This document shows positions 45,481-54,488 of a stretch of DNA of 64,000 nt, piece after piece. The stretch's first letter is position 1, and every line of letters begins with the position of its first letter. A program made the translations under genes and the position numbers. Under the pieces are notes generated by a model. The model was not told where the DNA came from. It saw only the letters and a list, made by a program, of their open reading frames with translations, and did no database searches. The stretch lies in the NCBI GenBank assembly GCA_012959525.1, contig DUDB01000051.1, positions 122,192 through 186,191 on the forward strand. Direction: 5' to 3'. The DNA is from Planctomycetota bacterium (GTDB taxonomy: Bacteria > Planctomycetota > UBA1135 > GCA-002686595).

Positions 45481-46586
45481 GGGGTCTTCGAGAGAGAGGG
45501 CAGGTCGCCCTCCGCCGTGCGCAGGAAGCGCAGGGAATAGTCAGCGGCCGTCGAGGGGCCTGATTCAGAAACAAATACGTTGGGAAGGTCGGCCGAGACG
45601 AGTTCATAGGGCTGGGATTCAACCCGAACCCCCTCCGGCGCATCACCCCACAGCTGCCAGGCTGAGCTTTGGCCCCACGCCGGGGCGGCCAGAGGCCAGC
45701 CGCTGGGCAGGAGCTTGTCGCTTGAAGCCAGAACGGCAACGGGGACGCCCTGAAGCCGGGCCTGTTCGCAAAGGTGAGCGCAGCCCATGAGGCCCAGGAA
45801 TGCCTCGGCTCCGACGGCCTCTGTACCGAGCCAAATTCGGTCGGCCCTTGTGGCCCAGATGTGCAGGGCCGAGTCGTACACGTAGCGCACGTGCAATCCC
45901 GCCTTGTTCAGCCGTCGCGCCAGACGCCGGCCACCAAGGTCAGGACCACCTTCCGAGACGATGACCTCTGGTGCCAGGCCGCCTTGTCCGGCGGCCTCCA
46001 AGGCCAGGGCAACGGTGTCGGAGTAGCCGTGCACGCAGATCACTTCGCCGCGATCCAGCTCCACCAGAAGCTGCTGGGCGCACTGCCCGCGATCGGGAAG
46101 TCGACGGCCGGCGGCGAGCGGAGCGCCATTCCAAGGTGCTTCACCCGCACCGGCACCCCCGAGCCATAGGCCCATCTCCTCGGCCAAGAATTCCTGGACC
46201 GATGTCGTGCCGTCTTGGGCGAGGTACTGGCCGCAACGCCCACCTTCCATCAGTTGGTCAATCGTGTAGAGCCAACTGGCAACGGTGCCGCGCCAACCCT
46301 GTTCCTCTCGCAGGTCGCCCATACCCAGCTCGAGCGCTTCGCCGAGTGCTTCCCACTCGTCTGTCCGTTCGGATTGGATCTGCTCCGCTTCTCCAACGAC
46401 ACCATGTCGGTCAGGAAGAACCGCAAGCCAATCCAAGAGAACGCCGGACGCATCCCGCACCAATTTGGCACCCGACGCCGCACGGTCTTCGCACACTTTT
46501 GCCAGCGCGCGACGCAGTTCAAGTCCTGGCCCGGAGAGCTCCTCTTGGGGAGATTTATAGGGCATGGAAGGTGAGTCGGAACTCAT
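45477..46586 (-). CDS. eIF2B-alpha/MtnA-like protein
   Basis: About 369 residues from the ATG at 46586 ([19 protein letters not shown]); a later ATG at 46565 is also possible. The C-terminal half matches the IF-2B/methylthioribose-phosphate isomerase-like fold: [56 protein letters not shown] and [21 protein letters not shown]. Relatives are ribose-phosphate isomerases; I cannot name the sugar. The stop overlaps the gyrA start by one base set (ATGA), so the two are translationally coupled. Confidence 0.7.
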
Positions 46587-46613
46587 GGTGCGGGGTGAAT
46601 CGGGAGGGCTCTT

Positions 46614-46633
46614 AGGGGCTCTCAAGAGCCCCT
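46614..46633. promoter_or_regulatory. 8-bp inverted repeat upstream of the eIF2B-like gene
   Basis: AGGGGCTC / GAGCCCCT with loop TCAA, about 30 bp before the ATG at 46586. No T-run follows on either strand, so it is more likely a leader structure or operator than a terminator. Confidence 0.4.
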
Positions 46634-46695
46634 CGGAATGCGGTGCACCAAGGGTCCTCAAGCTCGGAATGAAGGGGCGATTATCACCCCCCCAG

Positions 46696-46718
46696 GGCTG
46701 TTCTTCCACCCAACAGCC
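46696..46718. promoter_or_regulatory. 7-bp inverted repeat in the same leader
   Basis: GGCTGTT (46696-46702) / AACAGCC (46712-46718) with a 9-base loop. On the minus strand a TATTAT sequence (46729-46724) lies just upstream and could be a -10 element; I see no matching -35. Confidence 0.3.
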
Positions 46719-46760
46719 TCACAATAATAGTGTCTTGCGCCCAGCACCCCGTCGGATAGG

Positions 46761-48374
46761 TCAGTGGGGGACCTTCCAGGAGGGGGGTAATCGGGCCTCC
46801 AAACTCTCCGCTTCCCGGCCCCCGCCCGCCCCCTCGTCGACCAACTCCATGAGGCGCAGAAAGTCGGTCGCAGGCGCACTCCCGCGGAGGGCCAGGAGTG
46901 CCGCCCAACCACCAGCGCGCACCCATTCCTTCCGGTTCAAGTCCTCGGTGAGGGCCCGTTCAAGCTGCTCTTCGCCCACCGGGCCACGCTCCGCCAGACT
47001 CGCCACAAGTTGTGTCAGAGCCCGGAGTTCCGACCACTCCCCATCGAGTTTTGCGGCGCGTGCGATGGCCGCCGGATAGCGTCCCAGCGCCAAGTCAGCC
47101 CTCGTGCGCTGCGGTCCGTAGGCCTCGCCCATCTGCCTCAATTCCAGCGCCCCGGTCACGGCCAAGAGCCCGGCTCCGAGCCACGCCCCCACCCGCATCC
47201 GACGCTTGAATCGGCGCCCCACCTCGGGATCCGTCGAGACGCTGGCGAGGAATCCCATGCGTATTGAAGCGGAGAAATGGCGCCAACCACCGCGATCGCT
47301 CATCCGCTGGCCCACCTGACCCAGAGCCGAGGCCAAGGCTTCCGAATCCCCCAGCAGGTTCAAGCTGTACAGGTCGGCCTCCAGCTCCGAGCGCCTCGAC
47401 AACCAACCAAAACACAGAATCCAAGTCCCGAGGGCCCCCGCCAGGAAGACGCTCCCCCACAGTTCGCTGGCCGGTGCCAGAAGGTCGGCAGCCAGAAAGA
47501 AGCCCAGACTCCAGGCCAAGAAAATGCTCACGTGGCGGCACTTGGCGTGGCCGATCTCGTGGCCGTAGACCGAGGCCAACTCGCGCGGGCCCAGGGTCTG
47601 GAGCAGCGCGTCCGAGAGCAGGACGAGGCGTCGCCGCCCGACACCCACGATGGCGGCGTTTGCAATCAGGTTCCCGGTGTCCCACACGCGTACCTCGCGG
47701 CAGGTAAACCCCGCTCGCTCTGCCACGCGGCCCAGTATTTCGCTCGTGGGGCCCGGCTCCAGTGGGCGCGTGCGCCAGGCATTGGCGATGAGGTGCGGCA
47801 CGCCCAGGCTCATGCCCACCAAGAGCAAGGTCAGGAAGAGGGCGTGGTAGAGATCCACCTCCTCCACGAGGGTTCGGGCGAGGGGGACCGCACCCACCAC
47901 CCCAAGTACTCCCAGATAGACCGCCAGGGGCGTGACCGTGCTCAGAAACATCCGCAGAGCAAGCCCCCGGGCCGCGCTGCGCCCCACTCCCGGCCGTGTA
48001 TTCACCCGAGCTTCGGCGTCGATGCAAAGCACCTGCAGGATGACGAAGGGTGCGAACGCCGGGATCAGGGTTAGCTCGGGCCAGGACTCCGGATCCAAAG
48101 ACGACCCCGACCATTGACGAAGAAGAGCTATCCAGTTCGTGCCGAGCACGAAGACTCCAAACCCCACCACACTCCAGAGGCCCAAGAGACGCCCCAGAAG
48201 TGATGCGCGTCGGAAGTGGCCCGCAAGCATGGATCGGCGGCTCAGCCTCCCGACCACGTAGGGAGCCAGCAACAACAACAGGCCCCAAAGAGCCGAGGCC
48301 TGGCCTTGGACAAGGCCTAGCTGGGCCACCGTTAGCAGGGCCACGGCTGTCAGTAGTTGGGGGAGGAAACCCAT
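46761..48374 (-). CDS. M48-family membrane metalloprotease
   Basis: A 537-residue protein with an N-terminal membrane part of about five segments, an HtpX/Ste24-like catalytic segment YGHEIGHAKCRH (HExxH) and the third ligand E in SELEADLYS. Two more hydrophobic segments flank the site. The C-terminal 150 residues are helical, with regular AL/RA spacing like TPR repeats. It probably acts in membrane protein quality control. It starts 15 bp after dapF on the same strand. Confidence 0.85.
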   Translation of the reverse strand: MGFLPQLLTAVALLTVAQLGLVQGQASALWGLLLLLAPYVVGRLSRRSMLAGHFRRASLLGRLLGLWSVVGFGVFVLGTNWIALLRQWSGSSLDPESWPELTLIPAFAPFVILQVLCIDAEARVNTRPGVGRSAARGLALRMFLSTVTPLAVYLGVLGVVGAVPLARTLVEEVDLYHALFLTLLLVGMSLGVPHLIANAWRTRPLEPGPTSEILGRVAERAGFTCREVRVWDTGNLIANAAIVGVGRRRLVLLSDALLQTLGPRELASVYGHEIGHAKCRHVSIFLAWSLGFFLAADLLAPASELWGSVFLAGALGTWILCFGWLSRRSELEADLYSLNLLGDSEALASALGQVGQRMSDRGGWRHFSASIRMGFLASVSTDPEVGRRFKRRMRVGAWLGAGLLAVTGALELRQMGEAYGPQRTRADLALGRYPAAIARAAKLDGEWSELRALTQLVASLAERGPVGEEQLERALTEDLNRKEWVRAGGWAALLALRGSAPATDFLRLMELVDEGAGGGREAESLEARLPPSWKVPH

Positions 48375-48389
48375 ATTCTGATCCGGGCC

Positions 48390-49175
48390 CTAGAGCGGGC
48401 CGTCAACCACAGCGTGCACGCTTCCCTGTAGCCAAAGCCCGTCACCGCCCTCGCAGGGGCTAATGGTAAGGACGCCGCCGGGCAGCTCGACCCGCACGGG
48501 CCAGCTCGCGAGACCGTGCTCTACCGCCACTCGCGCCACAGCGCAGGCGCCACTGCCACAGGCTGCGGTCTCCCCCACGCCCCTCTCCCAGACCCGGGTC
48601 AGAAGGCTCGCCGGGCCCATTTGGACAAACTCCACGTTGATGCCGCTTGGGAATCTGGAGTCGCGGCTCAGACGCGGCCCCCATTCCTCGACGGCCAGAC
48701 CGTCTCCGAAGAGCACGAGGTGCGGGTTGCCGCAGTCGACCCAGGTCGCCTCGGGAACGGGGCCCTCAAGGGGTACGGGCTCGATTATCCGGATGGGGCC
48801 GAGGGAAACTCGGACCTCCAGTTCACCCTCAGAGGTCCGCTGTACTTGCGCACAGGTGAGGCCGGCGTCCGTTGAGATCTCGAAACTGCCGCACTCCTCG
48901 TAGCCCACATCCACCGCGTGCCAGGCCAGGCAGCGCAGCCCGTTGCCGCAGGTCTCAGGACGCGAACCATCGCGATTGTAGAGCGCCATCGCCAGTCGCC
49001 CACCTTCATCCCTGTCCAGGTGCAGGACACCGTCGACATCCGAGGCCCCGTCCGCACACACTCGGCGCGTGTGTTCGACAGGATCGCCTACCGAATCTCC
49101 TCCCAGGTGGTCCACCAAGAGGAATCGGTTGCCGTCGCCATCCAGGCGGCGCAGGGAACAAGAGGTATCCGGCAC
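48390..49175 (-). CDS. dapF: diaminopimelate epimerase
   Basis: Converts LL- to meso-diaminopimelate for lysine and peptidoglycan. The 261 residues show both catalytic cysteines: C76 in NRDGSRPETCGNGLRCLAW and C206 in GETAACGSGAC. VDCGNPHLVLF marks the middle. The start is a GTG at 49175. The gene lies 10 bp after rnhC. Confidence 0.95.
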   Translation of the reverse strand: MPDTSCSLRRLDGDGNRFLLVDHLGGDSVGDPVEHTRRVCADGASDVDGVLHLDRDEGGRLAMALYNRDGSRPETCGNGLRCLAWHAVDVGYEECGSFEISTDAGLTCAQVQRTSEGELEVRVSLGPIRIIEPVPLEGPVPEATWVDCGNPHLVLFGDGLAVEEWGPRLSRDSRFPSGINVEFVQMGPASLLTRVWERGVGETAACGSGACAVARVAVEHGLASWPVRVELPGGVLTISPCEGGDGLWLQGSVHAVVDGPL

Positions 49176-49185
49176 GGCGCCCAGC

Positions 49186-50103
49186 CTAGCCGAGGCGTCG
49201 GGCTATTTTGCCTGTGTTCTTGAAGTGCAACTTGGCCACTCGGCCCAAGGCATCCATGCCGTTGGCCCGCGCGAAGGTCACGCCAGCTTCGTCCGTGGGC
49301 TGCCCGGCTCCTTTGTGAAGGCTGACCCCCTCCTGGGACTCCAATTCCGCCAACCCCAGCAGGAACTCCGCACGGGCGAGAATGCTGGCCGCCGCCACCG
49401 CCACGTGCCGCTCCCCGCGGTGGGCCTGGAACAGGCGCACATCGCTGCCTTCGAGGGCCGCTTCCATGACAGAGGCCTTGGCAAACTGGTCCACAAGGAC
49501 CGCATCGCCCGGTTGGGCCAGAGCGCGAATGGCCTTGGCGTGCTGAGCGGCCAAGAGTGGATTCAGGGTGCGAAAGCGCGTGTACTCCGCGTTGTACTCG
49601 GGCGGCTGGAGGCTCTCGATTGTGTACTCAACCTCTTCTCGCAGCAGCACGGCCAACTTGAGCGCGCGCTTGTCCGTAAGCTTCTTGCTATCAGCGACAC
49701 CCCACTCCGTCAGCTTCTGAGATTGGTGTGCATCCATCCTCACGGCGGCGACGACCAGAGGCCCGAAGTAGTCCCCCTTGCCGGTCTCGTCTGAACCCAC
49801 GAACGGCCCCGTAGCGTGTGCAAATGGGTCGTCGGCCTCGGGAGCCGCCGAAGCGGGCTCAGCCTGCTTCTGTGCGCCCGCGGGTAAGTTCAGGTCCGTG
49901 TGCTGCAATACGAAGGCCTCGGGGTCCGCACCCTGCACCACCAACTTGCCCGATTTATAGAGTGTCACCACAGCGCCCTCGCCGCGGGCGCTGAAGCTCG
50001 CATGAGGAACGCTACGCCACTCGAGGTCGAGAGCATCCAGGCGGGAGCGCAGGCGCTGCTGGTCCGCAGGGGGGACCTTGAGAACAATGGTTCGTTGGCT
50101 CAC
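49186..50103 (-). CDS. rnhC: ribonuclease HIII
   Basis: Removes RNA from RNA-DNA hybrids. The 305 residues, from a GTG at 50103, carry the N-terminal TBP-like substrate-binding domain (about 1-70) typical of HIII but not HII, then the RNase H core FVGSDETGKGDYFGPLVVAAV with the DSKKLTDKRA motif and VDQFAKASVM. A long in-frame extension beyond the GTG has no similarity and would run antisense through the Rieske gene. It diverges from the Rieske gene with a 60-bp gap. Confidence 0.92.
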   Translation of the reverse strand: MSQRTIVLKVPPADQQRLRSRLDALDLEWRSVPHASFSARGEGAVVTLYKSGKLVVQGADPEAFVLQHTDLNLPAGAQKQAEPASAAPEADDPFAHATGPFVGSDETGKGDYFGPLVVAAVRMDAHQSQKLTEWGVADSKKLTDKRALKLAVLLREEVEYTIESLQPPEYNAEYTRFRTLNPLLAAQHAKAIRALAQPGDAVLVDQFAKASVMEAALEGSDVRLFQAHRGERHVAVAAASILARAEFLLGLAELESQEGVSLHKGAGQPTDEAGVTFARANGMDALGRVAKLHFKNTGKIARRLG

Positions 50104-50163
50104 GGCAGAAGATGGACGGTGTGGGGAGGCGCCGAAGGGCGGGGCTGGTAGCCTACACCCAAG

Positions 50164-50535
50164 ATGGACACCGCCGCAGGGTTGCCGTTCGAGACTGGAG
50201 TTCGCCCCGAAGATTGGCCGGAGGGTGGACCCCGGCCTTTCCAAACGCCCTGGGGAGAATATGCCCTCCACGCCCACGATGGCCGATTTGTCGCGGCCCC
50301 GGCCTGGTGCCCGCACATGCACGGACCCCTCTGGGAGGGCACCCGACACGAGGGTGAGCTGGTGTGCCCCTGGCACGGTTGGCGCTACTCCCTTGAAGGC
50401 GGCCACTGCACCTGGACGCCCGCCGGCGAGGAAGAAGGCTGCGCAGATAGAGCCTTGGCCCTGCTGCAAGTAGTGACCGGCCCCGAGGGAACCCTCCACA
50501 TCCTCCCGCCGCCACAGACCTCCGAGTCCCGGTAG
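50164..50535 (+). CDS. Rieske [2Fe-2S] ferredoxin-like protein
   Basis: A 123-residue single-domain Rieske protein. Cluster ligands are in the pattern CPHMHGPL (C49, H51) and CPWHGWRY (C68, H71). It has no membrane anchor and no catalytic domain, so it would be a soluble electron carrier like those of dioxygenase systems. The cystathionine beta-synthase gene begins about 37 bp downstream, or 1 bp if an upstream ATG is used, so the two are probably co-transcribed. Confidence 0.88.
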   Translation: MDTAAGLPFETGVRPEDWPEGGPRPFQTPWGEYALHAHDGRFVAAPAWCPHMHGPLWEGTRHEGELVCPWHGWRYSLEGGHCTWTPAGEEEGCADRALALLQVVTGPEGTLHILPPPQTSESR

Positions 50536-50572
50536 AATGCCCGTCCCAAAGGCCCCCCCCACGAACCACACC

Positions 50573-51931
50573 ATGTCCCCGATCCAAGACAGCATCCTCG
50601 CCTCCATCGGCAACACGCCGCTCGTTCGCCTCCAGCAGGTGGGCAAGGAAACCGGCTGTGAGTTCCTTGTGAAATGTGAGTTCATGAACGCAGGAGGCTC
50701 GGTCAAGGATCGCATCGGCCTGCGAATGGTGGAAGAAGCCGAGCGCAGCGGCCGTATCCAGCCCGGCGACACTCTTATCGAGCCCACCAGTGGCAACACC
50801 GGTATCGGCATGGCCCTCGCGGCGGCCATCAAGGGCTACCGCATGGTGATCACCATGCCGGAGAAGATGAGCCGCGAGAAACAGGTGGCCCTTGAGGCTT
50901 TGGGTGCGGAGATCATCCGTACTCCAACCGAAGCCGCCTGGGACGCACCCGAGAGCCACATCGGCGTGGCGCGGCAACTGCAAGCGATCATTCCACGCGC
51001 TCACATACTCGACCAGTACTCCAACGTGGACAATCCTGATGCCCACTATCATGGAACCGGTCGCGAGATACTCGATGCAACAGGTGGTGAGTTTGATTAC
51101 CTCGTGGCCGGAGCCGGAACGGGCGGGACGATCAGCGGCGTGGCTCGACTCCTCAAGGAAGAGGCGCCGCACATCAAGATCGTCGGCGCAGACCCCGTGG
51201 GCTCGATCCTCGCCGGCCCTGCGGATGTGGGCTCCTACAAGGTGGAAGGGATCGGCTACGACTTCATCCCGGACGTGCTTGACCGCGACCTGATCGATGA
51301 GTGGGTGAAGACCGAGGACCGCGAGTCCTTTCTCATGGCGCGGCGCCTGATCCGACGCGAGGGCCTCTTGTGTGGAGGCTCATCCGGCACGGCCATGTGG
51401 GCTGCCCTCGAGATCGCTCGACGTGAGGGCCCCGGCAAGAAATTCGTGGTCATCCTGCCCGACTCGGTGCGCAACTACATGACCAAGTTCATGGACGACC
51501 GCTGGATGAGGGAGAATGGCTTCACGGAGCCCAGCTGGGGTAATCAGAGCGTGGACGAGGTCTTGCGTCGCATGCCCCAGCGCGAGCTGCATACGGCCGA
51601 CGGAGCCCAGTCCGTGGCGGATGGCGTCATGCGCATGAAGGAGCAGGGAATCAGCCAATTGCCCATTCTGGATGGAGGGCGACTGGTCGGAATCGTGACC
51701 GAGTCCGACCTGCTAGCAGGCCTGGTGGAGGGACGCACAACCCTTGCCAGCAGTATCGCTGAAGTCATGTTCCGCAACGTGGAGACCGTCCGCCCGAACG
51801 ACGACGCCAGCGTCCTGCTCGATCGCTTCTCGCGCGGGTACGTGGGGCTCGTCGTCAATGACGACAACTGCTTGGTCGGGATCCTGACCAAAATGGACCT
51901 GGTCGAGCACCTGGCCGCGCCCATCACATAG
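50573..51931 (+). CDS. cystathionine beta-synthase, PLP enzyme with CBS pair
   Basis: Condenses serine with homocysteine in transsulfuration (or acts as a cysteine synthase-type enzyme). From the ATG at 50573 it has 452 residues; an ATG at 50537 is also open. PLP-binding Lys is in NAGGSVKDRIG, the phosphate loop is GAGTGGTISG, and SGNTGIGMALAA binds substrate. A pair of CBS domains (about 340-450: LHTADGAQSVADGVMRMKEQGISQLPIL, ...FSRGYVGLVVNDDNCLVGILTKMD) would sense a nucleotide. The architecture is that of bacterial and eukaryotic CBS. Confidence 0.93.
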   Translation: MSPIQDSILASIGNTPLVRLQQVGKETGCEFLVKCEFMNAGGSVKDRIGLRMVEEAERSGRIQPGDTLIEPTSGNTGIGMALAAAIKGYRMVITMPEKMSREKQVALEALGAEIIRTPTEAAWDAPESHIGVARQLQAIIPRAHILDQYSNVDNPDAHYHGTGREILDATGGEFDYLVAGAGTGGTISGVARLLKEEAPHIKIVGADPVGSILAGPADVGSYKVEGIGYDFIPDVLDRDLIDEWVKTEDRESFLMARRLIRREGLLCGGSSGTAMWAALEIARREGPGKKFVVILPDSVRNYMTKFMDDRWMRENGFTEPSWGNQSVDEVLRRMPQRELHTADGAQSVADGVMRMKEQGISQLPILDGGRLVGIVTESDLLAGLVEGRTTLASSIAEVMFRNVETVRPNDDASVLLDRFSRGYVGLVVNDDNCLVGILTKMDLVEHLAAPIT

Positions 51932-51947
51932 GGGTGGGGCGAAGGCC

Positions 51948-52343
51948 CTAGCCCGTGCTCGTCTCGTTTCCCCCGATGACCCCGAGTGCCTGGAGCCCAC
52001 CGATCACGGCGCACAAGCCGATGACGATGCTCAGCGGTCCGCTGTTCATCAAGCCCAGAACGGAAAGGATAATCAGGGTCCAAGTCCATCCGCGCTCGCC
52101 GTTCCAGCTGCCCCAGCAGGACGCCAGGACTAGGAGATAGAACAGGAAGACGGGCACGATGAGGAGCATCCCCATCGTTGCGATGAGACCGGCTATGGGC
52201 AGGCTACTCATTGGTCCGCTCAGCCCGGCAAATGCCCCCACGCCCAGAACGGCCATGGACAAGATGGCCAAGACAAGGAGGAGGAGCAACGCATGCAGCG
52301 CGTTGCAGATGATGCCAATGCTGAGCAGGGTGGGTCGGTTCAT
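51948..52343 (-). CDS. small polytopic membrane protein
   Basis: 131 residues from the ATG at 52343 (MNRPTLLSIGIICNALHALLLLLVLAILS). Four membrane segments (about 8-40, 52-82, 90-105, 110-128) and almost no polar loops except SWNGERGW. No recognised family. An in-frame extension to 52472 is not plausible. Confidence 0.65.
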   Translation of the reverse strand: MNRPTLLSIGIICNALHALLLLLVLAILSMAVLGVGAFAGLSGPMSSLPIAGLIATMGMLLIVPVFLFYLLVLASCWGSWNGERGWTWTLIILSVLGLMNSGPLSIVIGLCAVIGGLQALGVIGGNETSTG

Positions 52344-52450
52344 GGAACGGTGGGTTTGGATGGGTGACCTAGGCCAACTACTTACGTATTGGCCTTCCAA
52401 TGATTCACTCTTCTTGCGGGCGACACCAAGCCACTGCCGCCCAGAGGGCC

Positions 52451-53509
52451 CTAGTCCCCCTTGAGGGCCCATTTGTGGGCCAAAACCAGCTCCTTCACTT
52501 CCTCAGCCACGATCCTGTACCCCTCCCGATTGGGGTGATAGCGGTCACCCTTCAAGAACAGCTCACCCACCGGGTCCGACTGGCGAGCGCGACGGCGGAA
52601 CTCCTCGGCCAGATCCACGAACGGCAACTCGAGATCCGCGCAGGTTTCGCGCAGACGATCGATCGGCGTCGGGTCGAAGGAGTCGAGATAGACCTGGCTC
52701 TCATAGGGGAAGAGGAACACGGCAGTCTGGGCGCCGATGGCTGAGGCCTGGTCGCGAATGCTCTCGAGATATTTCACCTGCTCAATCCACGCTTCGCCGT
52801 CTGCGCTCGAAGCCTTCGCCCCACGCGCGAAAGCCTCTGCCTGCTTCCAGTCGTCCTCCCGCTGTGAGTGGTAGTAGGCCTGCCTCAACCAACGGTAGGT
52901 CGCCGTCCTCCCCAGCAGGTCACGCAGGTCCTGGGAGATCAGGCGCCGAGCCTTGCGGTCGCCGAAGACATGCTCGTCCACAGCTCTTATCGCATTGGGA
53001 AAGTCGTTCAGGTTGAAACCCACGACGACTAGGTCCGGCTCAAGTCCCAGGCCCACCTCTCTGAGAATCCGCTCATAGGTGGTTCCCGAGTATCCGTTGA
53101 CTCCGAGGTTTGCCACAGACACCGAGCGCACGGGGGACAAGGCCTCGCCCAGTAGGGTCTCCAGTTGTCGCGGCCAAGTGTCGGCCTCGGCGACGCCCTT
53201 GCCAAAAGTACACGAGTCGCCCAGGGCGACGATGCGATACCGGTCTGCTGGCGCGTCCGCTTCAATCGCAGGGCAACGCAAGCCCAACGAATTGATGTGA
53301 TACCAGGTCCCATCCCAGCGCCCTTCAAACCCGGGCCGGTGGAGCACCACGCGAGGGTCTTCGGGGTGGACAACGTAGGGATTGCGATCGAGGAGGGAGA
53401 AGGGCCCCGGCTCCAGGCTGCGGGTCAGGGTCTCAGCGACCAGAAACACACACACCAGGGCTGCCACCGATATGGACGCTTTGCGGAACAGTGTGCGGAG
53501 AGGGGGCAT
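52451..53509 (-). CDS. exported SGNH-hydrolase family protein
   Basis: A 352-residue protein with an N-terminal hydrophobic anchor (about 12-28). Blocks of the SGNH/GDSL family are clear: block I GDSCTFG, block II NLGVNGYSGT, block III GFNLND, block V DRYHPNREG with the Asp-His pair. Relatives are esterases, lipases or cell-wall deacetylases; the substrate cannot be told. Confidence 0.83.
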   Translation of the reverse strand: MPPLRTLFRKASISVAALVCVFLVAETLTRSLEPGPFSLLDRNPYVVHPEDPRVVLHRPGFEGRWDGTWYHINSLGLRCPAIEADAPADRYRIVALGDSCTFGKGVAEADTWPRQLETLLGEALSPVRSVSVANLGVNGYSGTTYERILREVGLGLEPDLVVVGFNLNDFPNAIRAVDEHVFGDRKARRLISQDLRDLLGRTATYRWLRQAYYHSQREDDWKQAEAFARGAKASSADGEAWIEQVKYLESIRDQASAIGAQTAVFLFPYESQVYLDSFDPTPIDRLRETCADLELPFVDLAEEFRRRARQSDPVGELFLKGDRYHPNREGYRIVAEEVKELVLAHKWALKGD

Positions 53510-53599
53510 GAGCCCCCGATTCTAGCAATCCAGCCTGCAGGCAACGGGCTGGACAACGTTGTCTCCACCTTGGGAGAAGGTGATGATGCCCACGGCCCC

Positions 53600-53800
53600 A
53601 TGGCTCCACCCATCATGCACATCTCTCAAGAAAGCTCTCCCCCCACAGCCGAGAACGACTCGCCCGGGCCGCTAGCCATCGGGGTCACGGCGGTTCTTAG
53701 CTTGCTCGTCCTATGGGCCTTCATCCGCTGGAGGAAGCGCCCCCTGCCCATTGAGCGCCTGCCAGAGGTCGCTCGTCGGCAACGCATGAAGGGCCTGTAA
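53600..53800 (+). CDS. small single-pass membrane protein
   Basis: A 66-residue frame, MAPPIMHISQ to RRQRMKGL. It has one hydrophobic segment (about 25-42, LAIGVTAVLSLLVLWAFI) then a strongly basic end (RWRKR ... RRQR), as in small subunits of membrane complexes. The start may be the ATG at 53600 or at 53615; ribosome sites are weak. It lies upstream of SCO1, 76 bp away, which suggests but does not prove a link to respiratory oxidase assembly. I cannot name it. Confidence 0.45.
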   Translation: MAPPIMHISQESSPPTAENDSPGPLAIGVTAVLSLLVLWAFIRWRKRPLPIERLPEVARRQRMKGL

Positions 53801-53876
53801 CCCAGATCCGTCCCACGCCCCCCGATCTTCCCGCCCTTCCGGTGACGCGCGGGGGCAGGGGGCCCATACTCCGGCG

Positions 53877-54485
53877 GTGCGCAACTCCCTCCTGATCCTG
53901 ACCTCGTTGGCCCTCTGCGCCTGCGCGGACTCCTCTGGCGGCGCTGCCAAGACGGCCGAAGGCCCGACACCCGAACAGCTCAGGGAGTTTCTTGAGCACT
54001 CGTTCACCGACCAGGATGGTCAACCCCTGCGACTCGCCGATCTGGCCGGGCAGGCCGTGCTCCTGTCCTACGTCTACACGAGCTGCCCCATCCAAACGAT
54101 GTGCCCGCTGACCACCAAGAAGATGGCCGAGATTCAAACCGCTCTTCCCGAGGAGCTCAAAGGGCGAGTCGCTCTCGTGAGCATCACCCTCGACCCCGAG
54201 CGAGACCCCCCTGAGGCCCTCAAGGGCTACGGCGAGTTCTACGGCGCCGACTTCACGTCTTGGTCGTTTCTCACCGCGGGCGAGGACGCCATCCGCGCCT
54301 CAGCTAGTTGCTGCAACGTGACCTTCTCCCTCGAAGACAACGGCATGATCGGCCACAACATGAACCTGGTCATTCTCTCTCCCGAGGGCCAGATCGCTCA
54401 CGAATACCCCGGCATCGACTGGAAGGTGCCCTCTGTCATCGCCACCCTGCGCAAGTTGCTCACCGCAAGCCCCAGCCAATCCTGA
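53877..54485 (+). CDS. SCO1/SenC-type copper chaperone, lipoprotein
   Basis: A 202-residue thioredoxin-fold protein with a lipoprotein signal (SLLILTSLALCAC, Cys16 lipidated). The metal-binding site is VYTSCPIQTMCPLTT, two cysteines five residues apart, with the distal His in IGHNMNLVIL. SCO proteins carry copper to the CuA site of cytochrome c oxidase. The start is a GTG. It precedes proS by 3 bp and is probably co-transcribed with it. Confidence 0.88.
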   Translation: MRNSLLILTSLALCACADSSGGAAKTAEGPTPEQLREFLEHSFTDQDGQPLRLADLAGQAVLLSYVYTSCPIQTMCPLTTKKMAEIQTALPEELKGRVALVSITLDPERDPPEALKGYGEFYGADFTSWSFLTAGEDAIRASASCCNVTFSLEDNGMIGHNMNLVILSPEGQIAHEYPGIDWKVPSVIATLRKLLTASPSQS

Positions 54486-54488
54486 CCC

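Noticed and set aside
50104-50832. Longer rnhC frame
   Set aside because: It runs antisense through the Rieske gene and into the CBS gene start, with no conserved residues.
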